This document shows positions 6,128-10,802 of a stretch of DNA of 10,802 nucleotides, in pieces. The notes beneath the pieces are model-generated. The model was given only the letters and a program-made list of their open reading frames with translations, had not been told where the DNA came from and did not search any database. The stretch is taken from NCBI GenBank assembly GCA_017632495.1, contig JAGBRG010000292.1, positions 1-10,802 on the forward strand. The letters run 5' to 3'. Source of the DNA: Spirochaetales bacterium (GTDB lineage Bacteria; Spirochaetota; Spirochaetia; Sphaerochaetales; Sphaerochaetaceae). The position numbers and the translations under genes are program-made. Each line of letters starts with the position of its first letter. Positions within the stretch are counted from its first letter, which is position 1.

Positions 6128-7090
6128 ATGAAAAAAAGACTGTTTCTCATATCAGTCATGTTTGTTTTTCTTTTTGTCTATCTCACGTCCTGTGTAACAA
6201 CCAAGTCTAATGAATATAAAGAAAAAGAAGTTGAAATAGTCTTCGAAGACGGAAGGACTAAAACCTTCAAGGTTAGGTTCTATCCTGATCAGCCGAATGT
6301 GCCGTATTACGGTCTCAAAGCCTATACCGAGCTTGTTGACTACAATGTTCTGACCTGCTCAAAAACAGATGACGGCAAGCTGGTCTTTACCAACTCCCAA
6401 GGCGTGGAGGCTATTGCTGACCCTGAGAAGGGAACTCTCACTTCTCAGAACTGGACTGCTTTTCATAATCCGGCTCTTCCCTATGAAACTGCTGTTGGTC
6501 TGAAGGATTCCAACACTAAACTTACCAGAATTACAAATATCACATCAGATGAAGAAGCAAAGAGTCTTACGCTGGACTTCGCAAAACACGGCCTCAGAAT
6601 GTATGCACAGGATGATGATGTTTACATCTCTCTGACCATGGCCAGCAATCTATTTACAGATATAGCCGCATGGCATCTGATGTGGAACGGAGAAAGGGCT
6701 CGTTATTTTGGCTACAACCCAGGTGTGTCTGGAACTACCAGAATTGATTTGGATTCACAGATGATGGAAGATCTGATTTCGAAGGGAACAAGACCTTCTG
6801 ATGTCGCTCTGGAAACATATGCTGAGCTCTGTTTCGCCTTTGATTATCTTTATGGTCATCCTGGTAGGGCGGTTCTGGATGAGGCAATTGCACAGAAAGG
6901 CCTGAATCAGGCACTTCTGGATATGGGAGAAAAGGGAGAGGAACTTGTCAGAGGGCTTAAATCTACAGAAGGATACGAGTATCTGATATCCATGGTTGAA
7001 CTTTTCATGTATTACCTCGGAGACGGAAGCCACACCGATTTTAGTGACGGTCCTAGATACCTTAGTTTCTTTACCCTGGATGAAAGATGA
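6128..7090 (+). CDS. S41 lipoprotein protease, N-terminal fragment
   Basis: A 320-residue open part. Residues 1-22 form a lipoprotein signal: basic MKKR, a hydrophobic core, and the lipobox LTSC with C22 as the lipid-carrying residue, so the product would sit on a membrane outside the cytoplasm. Residues 33-110 hold the substrate-side domain that often precedes S41 catalytic domains in gut bacterial and spirochaete lipoproteins, with FEDGRTKTFKVRFYPD and VEAIADPEKGTLTS. The rest up to 320 is the helical start of the peptidase region. The catalytic serine lies in the second fragment, so this part alone cannot be active. If the stops are real, a truncated lipoprotein may still be made and exported. 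Confidence 0.65.
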   Translation: MKKRLFLISVMFVFLFVYLTSCVTTKSNEYKEKEVEIVFEDGRTKTFKVRFYPDQPNVPYYGLKAYTELVDYNVLTCSKTDDGKLVFTNSQGVEAIADPEKGTLTSQNWTAFHNPALPYETAVGLKDSNTKLTRITNITSDEEAKSLTLDFAKHGLRMYAQDDDVYISLTMASNLFTDIAAWHLMWNGERARYFGYNPGVSGTTRIDLDSQMMEDLISKGTRPSDVALETYAELCFAFDYLYGHPGRAVLDEAIAQKGLNQALLDMGEKGEELVRGLKSTEGYEYLISMVELFMYYLGDGSHTDFSDGPRYLSFFTLDER

Positions 7091-7174
7091 AATTATCTTA
7101 AATAATTTGAAAAACTGCTGACTCATTATACCCAACAAATCAAAATCGCAAATGATTATGTCAAATATGCCAGA

Positions 7175-7915
7175 GTGAAACTCTGGGGAGAAGACTGGTA
7201 TCACGAGTATGGTAACACAGCAATAATCTCTATAGATACCATGGAAATGGAAGAAGAGAAATGGATTGAATTCTATAATGGTGCAGGGGAAATTCCTCAG
7301 GATTGTGTCGGCCTTGCTTTTTTAGGTCTTAGGCGGGCATCGGAGAATCCCGGAATCAAGAACGTAATCTTTGACTTCAGTGCCAACACTGGCGGATATG
7401 TCGATACTCTTGTGTTCATCACATTCCTTGCAACAGGTTATTCTGATCTAGACGGTTTTGACAGGACAATCGGACGAAAAATAACATTGCACTACGATGT
7501 TGATGCAAATCTTGACGGTGTGTTTGACGAAAGGGACAAGGAGTCTGTGTACAGCCAGTTTAAGTATGGAGTCATGATTTCAAAATCATCATTCTCCTGT
7601 GGAAATATCTTCCCGTTTATAATGCGCAGTCTTGGAGCGGTGATCATTGGAGAGCCTTCAGGTGGCGGATCCTGCCAGGTTCAATATGCCTCTTTGCCCG
7701 ATGGAACCTCGTTTACTCTCAGCACATCTCAGTTCGTATTACTCGATCCTTTGTCTACAAATCCTGAGTATAACAACGTGGAATCAGGCTGTCCGGTCGA
7801 TTATCCGATTTCGAAGGATATTGTCCGATTATCAACTGATGGCGTTGAATATGATGGATTGGATTATCGCCCGTTCTTTGATATGCAACTGCTGAATGAG
7901 ATAATGAACCAGTAG
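7175..7915 (+). CDS. S41 lipoprotein protease, C-terminal catalytic fragment
   Basis: This 246-residue part carries the S41 core. NVIFDFSANTGGYVDTLVFI matches the conserved strand and Asn-rich turn of the fold, and ISKSSFSCGNIFPF holds the likely nucleophile (serine codon 7595-7597). GAVIIGEPSGGGSCQVQY is the usual stretch after the active site. The open frame really begins at 7106 after the TAA. The GTG at 7175 is only the first start-like codon, with no ribosome site, so separate translation is unlikely. The catalytic motifs are intact, which argues that the break is recent or artefactual. Confidence 0.6.
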   Translation: MKLWGEDWYHEYGNTAIISIDTMEMEEEKWIEFYNGAGEIPQDCVGLAFLGLRRASENPGIKNVIFDFSANTGGYVDTLVFITFLATGYSDLDGFDRTIGRKITLHYDVDANLDGVFDERDKESVYSQFKYGVMISKSSFSCGNIFPFIMRSLGAVIIGEPSGGGSCQVQYASLPDGTSFTLSTSQFVLLDPLSTNPEYNNVESGCPVDYPISKDIVRLSTDGVEYDGLDYRPFFDMQLLNEIMNQ

Positions 7916-7960
7916 CTATACAACAATCAAAGATTCTGACATCATAATAAATGTAATTGT

Positions 7961-8100
7961 CTCCAACCGAATAGCGAGCAGGGGATGTGGTTCTCTTATT
8001 ACCATGTCTCAAACGGGGAATGCGGTGTGATTCCGCAGCTGTTCCGCAGCGGTGACCTTGATTCCAAGGAAGTCCGAATGCCAGCCCTGCTTTGGTGGAG
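7961..8100 (+). promoter_or_regulatory. Cobalamin riboswitch aptamer
   Basis: The leader contains the cobalamin (B12-box) core. An AAACGGGGAATGCGGTG block (8011-8025) is followed by GATTCCGC, then GCTG-TTCCG-CAGC (P5 and loop L5, 8038-8050) and GGTGA. A short hairpin CCTTG-ATTC-CAAGG (8056-8069) comes next, then AAGTCCGAATGCCAGCC (8070-8086). Closing stems are CTCC (7961-7964) with GGAG (8097-8100) and AGCAGGG (7977-7983) with CCCTGCT (8085-8091). The side region between P6 and P10 is compact. Cobalamin binding should lower expression of the receptor gene that follows at 8185. A CATAAT (7943-7948) is a possible -10 box for this leader, without a clear -35. Confidence 0.9.
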
Positions 8101-8103
8101 TTG

Positions 8104-8124
8104 TCCGGTGCGGTATACACCGGA
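8104..8124 (+). promoter_or_regulatory. Riboswitch expression-platform hairpin (probable P13)
   Basis: TCCGGTG (8104-8110) pairs perfectly with CACCGGA (8118-8124) around the loop CGGTATA. It begins four bases after the aptamer. Its loop CGG (8111-8113) can pair with CCG (8044-8046) of loop L5, the kissing contact known in cobalamin riboswitches. No U run follows, so this hairpin is not itself a terminator. Confidence 0.6.
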
Positions 8125-8130
8125 GAAACC

Positions 8131-8160
8131 TTGACAAGGCAGTGCTATTTGCCAAGTCAA
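8131..8160 (+). promoter_or_regulatory. Second leader hairpin before the receptor ribosome site
   Basis: TTGAC (8131-8135) pairs with GTCAA (8156-8160). After an AA/AA internal loop, GGCAG (8138-8142) pairs with TTGCC (8149-8153). The U-rich CTATTTTATT follows at 8162-8171 and the ribosome site AAGGAG at 8172-8177. It could be a weak intrinsic terminator or a part of translational control. Which one cannot be told from sequence alone. Confidence 0.4.
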
Positions 8161-8184
8161 ACTATTTTATTAAGGAGAAAAGAA

Positions 8185-9960
8185 ATGAAACGCAAATTTC
8201 TCTCTTTGTTGCTGGCTCTCGTCCTGCTGGCATGTCCTGTCTTCGCGACAACGTATACGCTTACAAGCGAAGAAATCGAACAGAGGTGCTTTTCCTCAAT
8301 TGCCGAGGCTCTGGCATCGCTACCCGGAATCGACATCCAGGACTACTATGGAAACAGCGCCCTGGTCAGCGTATCCATCAACGGCTCCAAAGGCTCTCAG
8401 GTCGATGTCTATGTGGACGGCATCAGACAGTCTCGTGACTATGACGGCTCATTCAACCTTGGAATGCTCAGCATCCACAACGTCGATCATATCGAGGTCA
8501 CCGGCTCCGTCGGAATCGGAGGAACTGTCAGTATCTACACGAAGAGCTCAGGTGAAGTGAGCATCTACAACCGCTCTCTTCTGGCAGAAAGCGAGGCTTC
8601 GACAACAGACCGCATCTTTACATCTCAGGATGTCTCCGCGTCCTATAAGTTCGGCATCGCTGAAGGGCAGTCGGTGAAGACAGCAGTCAGTTTCTCTCAC
8701 GATGCAACAGCCCACAGACAGACATCAGAGTACAACAAGCTTCCCGTCTATAATCTGGATGCTCTTTTGGGTTACGACGGTTCGTTCGACAAGCTGGGTC
8801 TTGGTCTTAATGCACATTACTCATACAACTATGCTGACACAATCGGATCTTCGACATGGGTTTCACATACTCTCACAAAGACGCAGAATCTTGATCTGAG
8901 CCTTTCTGGTTCTTATGATGCTGACTTCGGAAAGCTCGGTCTGAATCTGGGATACAAGGGGAAGTACTACAACTACAAGCCTTATGTGGAATCAGAATGG
9001 GATCCTGAAAACGACACAAAGACACATGATATTTCTGCAGATGTGTCTTTGGTCGGAAAGCTTTATGATTTTGACTATGAAGTCTATGTGCCAGTTGATT
9101 TTGTTCATGTTATATCTACTTCCGGAACCGGAATCGATAAGAACCGCATCGCTGCAGGATTGGGCATAAAAGTCTCAAGGTCAATCAATCAGTTTGATTT
9201 TTCCATCGATGCCAAGGCTCCTTTCACAAAGTCGACAGAATGGCATGTGACAGGGGAGGCCGACTGGCGTGCGGATGAGAAAACGCAGACAGTCGTCTAT
9301 GTCTCAGGCGGTTATTCCACAGCGGTTCCGAACATGTCCGCACTTTACTGGCCCAAGGATTACACCATGTACTACGAAGGCAATCCAAACCTGAAGAACG
9401 AGCGCGGTTGGAACCTTGACATAGGAGTATCGTCCAAACCTATCAGCGGTCTGAACTACAGAGGATCTGTTTTCCTCAGAAGAACCTATGACCTGATTGC
9501 TACAGTCATGGATCCGGATACATGGATGTACTATCCTGTAAACATCGATCAGGCCTTGTTCATCGGTTCGGATCAGGCTCTGTCGGCGGTGATAGTAGAT
9601 CACATAAAGCTTGAGGCAAATGCTACCATCAACTACACATATAACCTCTCAGGAGACAACTCAATAGCAGATAAGATCAGAATAAACAATGTCAGAATGC
9701 ACACCCTGAAACTTGTCACAGGTTATGTCTCAAAGAATCTCGATGTTCTGTTTGATGCCCAGTTCCTCGGAGGATACTACTACAACAACACCAAACAGCA
9801 TGCCGATACCATTATGGGAGTTACAGTCAACTACAGACCTCTTGATGATGTGGCAATCTCTGCAAAACTGAGCAACCTGACTAACACGGATTATTTCCTG
9901 TATGAAGGCTATCCTATGCCAGGCATCAGCCTGACCCTGGGCGGCTCATATAAGTTCTGA
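8185..9960 (+). CDS. TonB-dependent outer-membrane receptor, BtuB-like (cobalamin/corrinoid uptake)
   Basis: A 591-residue TonB-dependent receptor, close to BtuB in length, that would import cobalamin or a related corrinoid across the outer membrane. Residues 1-21 are a signal peptide (MKRKFLSLL start, PVFA at 18-21 before the cut). LLAC at 14-17 resembles a lipobox, but the cut after A21 is more likely. TYTLTSEEIE may act as a TonB-box-like start. The plug (about 35-125) has SIAEALASLPGIDIQ, VDVYVDGIRQ, VDHIEVTGS and GGTVSIYTKS. The rest is a beta-barrel of alternating aromatic strands, ending with LSNLTNTDYF and a final SYKF with C-terminal phenylalanine, typical for barrel assembly. AAGGAG (8172-8177) lies seven bases before the ATG. 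The cobalamin riboswitch directly upstream is the main evidence for substrate. Iron-siderophore uptake is a weaker alternative. Confidence 0.9.
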   Translation: MKRKFLSLLLALVLLACPVFATTYTLTSEEIEQRCFSSIAEALASLPGIDIQDYYGNSALVSVSINGSKGSQVDVYVDGIRQSRDYDGSFNLGMLSIHNVDHIEVTGSVGIGGTVSIYTKSSGEVSIYNRSLLAESEASTTDRIFTSQDVSASYKFGIAEGQSVKTAVSFSHDATAHRQTSEYNKLPVYNLDALLGYDGSFDKLGLGLNAHYSYNYADTIGSSTWVSHTLTKTQNLDLSLSGSYDADFGKLGLNLGYKGKYYNYKPYVESEWDPENDTKTHDISADVSLVGKLYDFDYEVYVPVDFVHVISTSGTGIDKNRIAAGLGIKVSRSINQFDFSIDAKAPFTKSTEWHVTGEADWRADEKTQTVVYVSGGYSTAVPNMSALYWPKDYTMYYEGNPNLKNERGWNLDIGVSSKPISGLNYRGSVFLRRTYDLIATVMDPDTWMYYPVNIDQALFIGSDQALSAVIVDHIKLEANATINYTYNLSGDNSIADKIRINNVRMHTLKLVTGYVSKNLDVLFDAQFLGGYYYNNTKQHADTIMGVTVNYRPLDDVAISAKLSNLTNTDYFLYEGYPMPGISLTLGGSYKF

Positions 9961-9984
9961 TTAGAATTGTCTTTAATACGACAC

Positions 9985-10020
9985 GAACCTCTCGGGAATA
10001 TCCTCGGGAGGTTCTTGTTT
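9985..10020 (+). terminator. Intrinsic terminator of the receptor gene
   Basis: GAACCTC (9985-9991) pairs perfectly with GAGGTTC (10008-10014), with partial pairing inside the loop. The T-rich TTCTTGTTTTG follows, starting within the stem end. It lies 24 bases after the receptor stop, so the receptor transcript ends here and no further B12 genes are in the unit. Confidence 0.8.
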
Positions 10021-10045
10021 TGTGGTGTTAGCAAGGCCTAAAGAC

Positions 10046-10073
10046 AAAAAAGACCCGCCGGTTAAGGCGGGTC
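10046..10073 (-). terminator. Intrinsic terminator of threonine synthase
   Basis: GACCCGCC (10052-10059) pairs perfectly with GGCGGGTC (10066-10073) around GGTTAA. On the minus strand the stem is followed by six T (plus-strand A run 10046-10051). It lies 19 bases after the thrC stop and faces the receptor terminator, so each convergent gene has its own stop signal. Confidence 0.88.
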
Positions 10074-10092
10074 GGATAAACAAATAGCTAAA

Positions 10093-10802
10093 TCACTTGC
10101 TGAAACGGTCAATGACGGCTTGGGCGCTGTTTTCAATAGAGGCAGGCATGCTGACTCTTCCGTCGAAGACTGCCATGTCCTTGAAGCCGATTCCTGTAAG
10201 AAGCACGCAGACCGAAACATCCTTTCCGAAGCGCTTGATCAGCATGTCTTTGTCTTTGATCAGGGCAGCCCATGCGGCAGAGCTTGCAGGCTCTACGAAG
10301 ATTCCGCTGTCATGGACAAGGCTCATCTGGGCATCAAGAATCTCCTTTTCTGTTACCTGAGTACACCAGCCGTCGTAGGCCTTGAGGTACTGAACAGCCA
10401 TGCGGCCGCTTGCAGGAATATCAACAGAAATGGAGTCGGCGCGTGTAGAGGCCTCGATGCTCTTGAAGACGCCGGTCTCAAAGGCCTGGCTGATTGCGTT
10501 GGATTTTTCGCTCTGAGAGCAGACGATGTGCGGGATCTTGTCGATCAGGCCGGCCTGAAGCAGATCGTAGAAGCCTTTGTAGACTCCGCTGATGATGCAG
10601 CCGTCTCCGACAGGAACGTAGACTACATCAGGGACCTTGCGTCCGAGCTGCTCGAAGAGCTCGATTGAGATGCTCTTTTTGCCCTCGATCGTCATGGGGT
10701 TGTAGGCGGTGTTGCGGTTGATTCCGCCGAAGTGCTTGGTGTACTCGATGGAGAGGAGGAAGGCGTCGTCGTAGGTGCCTTTGACCGGGACGACCGTTGC
10801 CC
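10093..10802 (-). CDS. thrC: Threonine synthase, C-terminal part, start beyond window
   Basis: The last 235 residues of a fold-type II PLP enzyme that converts O-phosphohomoserine to threonine. The frame is open to the window edge, with ATVVPVKGTYDDAFLLS at the edge and INRNTAYNPMTIEGKKS next, both typical of the threonine synthase / PLP beta-family core. PVGDGCIISGVYKGF follows the pattern of the PLP phosphate-binding glycine loop and the helix after it. SQSEKSNAI and GIFVEPASSAA are further conserved segments of the family. The PLP lysine lies upstream, off the window. The internal ATG at 10695 is not the start, because homology continues before it. Diaminopropionate ammonia-lyase or a threonine-synthase-like protein is possible, but the pattern favours threonine synthase. 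Confidence 0.85.
   Translation of the reverse strand, partial: ATVVPVKGTYDDAFLLSIEYTKHFGGINRNTAYNPMTIEGKKSISIELFEQLGRKVPDVVYVPVGDGCIISGVYKGFYDLLQAGLIDKIPHIVCSQSEKSNAISQAFETGVFKSIEASTRADSISVDIPASGRMAVQYLKAYDGWCTQVTEKEILDAQMSLVHDSGIFVEPASSAAWAALIKDKDMLIKRFGKDVSVCVLLTGIGFKDMAVFDGRVSMPASIENSAQAVIDRFSK

Larger units (their letters stand above)
6128..7915 (+). pseudogene. S41-family lipoprotein protease gene, interrupted
   Basis: Both halves lie in the same frame and together make one S41 (C-terminal-processing/tricorn-type) peptidase-like lipoprotein of about 595 residues, but TGA at 7088-7090 and TAA at 7103-7105 break it. Between these stops another frame is open from 7086 (D-E-I-I-L-N-N-L-K). 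Removing one A from the run at 7083-7085 and adding one to the run at 7110-7114 joins everything into a continuous protein, with K-K-L-L-T-H-Y following. Two compensating one-base indels in A runs are therefore the best explanation, either a recent inactivation or a sequence error. The start ATG has GGGGAG (6117-6122) upstream; only weak -10-like boxes (CATAAT at 6094-6099) were seen before it. No terminator separates its end from the riboswitch leader. Confidence 0.75.

Noticed and set aside
7088..7090. TGA in the S41 gene as a selenocysteine codon or programmed frameshift
   Set aside because: A second stop (TAA) follows 12 bases later in the same frame, no slippery site or SECIS-like hairpin is evident, and two indels in A runs explain both stops.
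8092..8184. N-terminal extension of the receptor from GTG at 8092
   Set aside because: It would translate the riboswitch platform and place the signal peptide 31 residues inside; the ATG at 8185 has a proper ribosome site.
8052..8438. Open frame overlapping the riboswitch and receptor start
   Set aside because: It runs through the aptamer in another frame and gives a low-complexity, motif-free protein.
10120..10668. Long open frame on the plus strand opposite threonine synthase
   Set aside because: It is antisense to strongly conserved thrC sequence, has no ribosome site and shows no recognisable motif; it follows from codon use of the real gene.

Overview
The window looks like a stretch of chromosome from an anaerobic bacterium with an outer membrane. 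A TonB-dependent outer-membrane receptor and a lipoprotein with a cysteine lipobox point to a diderm. A flavoprotein with a compact four-cysteine motif and a moderate G+C content fit an anaerobe. The mix (S41 lipoprotein, class II aldolase, MTA/SAH-type deaminase, TcdA, fused Nnr) suggests a spirochaete of the Sphaerochaeta/Treponema kind. That placement is inference from gene content and was not tested.

Region 1 (1-2409) is a divergent nucleoside-salvage locus. A truncated MtnA-like sugar-phosphate isomerase runs leftwards. A FucA-like class II aldolase and an MTA/SAH/5'-deoxyadenosine deaminase run rightwards as an operon behind a good promoter at 406-434. Together they could carry SAM by-product nucleosides to DHAP plus an aldehyde. 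The phosphorylase or kinase step is not visible and may lie beyond position 1. The operon converges with nnr, and the two stop codons touch (2409/2410). The operon's likely terminator lies inside the nnr coding sequence.

Region 2 (2410-5238) is metabolite and tRNA upkeep. It holds the bifunctional NAD(P)HX repair enzyme Nnr (minus strand), then divergently TcdA (cyclic t6A formation) followed two bases later by an iron-sulfur-flavoprotein-type reductase.

Region 3 (5253-6127) has a small membrane-anchored coiled-coil protein, tRNA-Leu(UAA) 19 bases after it, an intrinsic terminator, and then a roughly 90-base palindromic element. The ends of this element copy the tRNA's T arm, one in each orientation. 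It is the least explained sequence in the window.

Region 4 (6128-7915) is an S41-family lipoprotein protease gene broken by two in-frame stops. These are best explained by two compensating one-base indels in A runs about 30 bases apart, so this is either a recent pseudogene or a sequencing error.

Region 5 (7916-10020) is a cobalamin riboswitch with a probable L5-L13 kissing loop, controlling a 591-residue BtuB-like TonB-dependent receptor and followed by a terminator. Region 6 (10046-10802) is the 3' two-thirds or so of a threonine synthase gene on the minus strand with its own terminator, convergent with the receptor.
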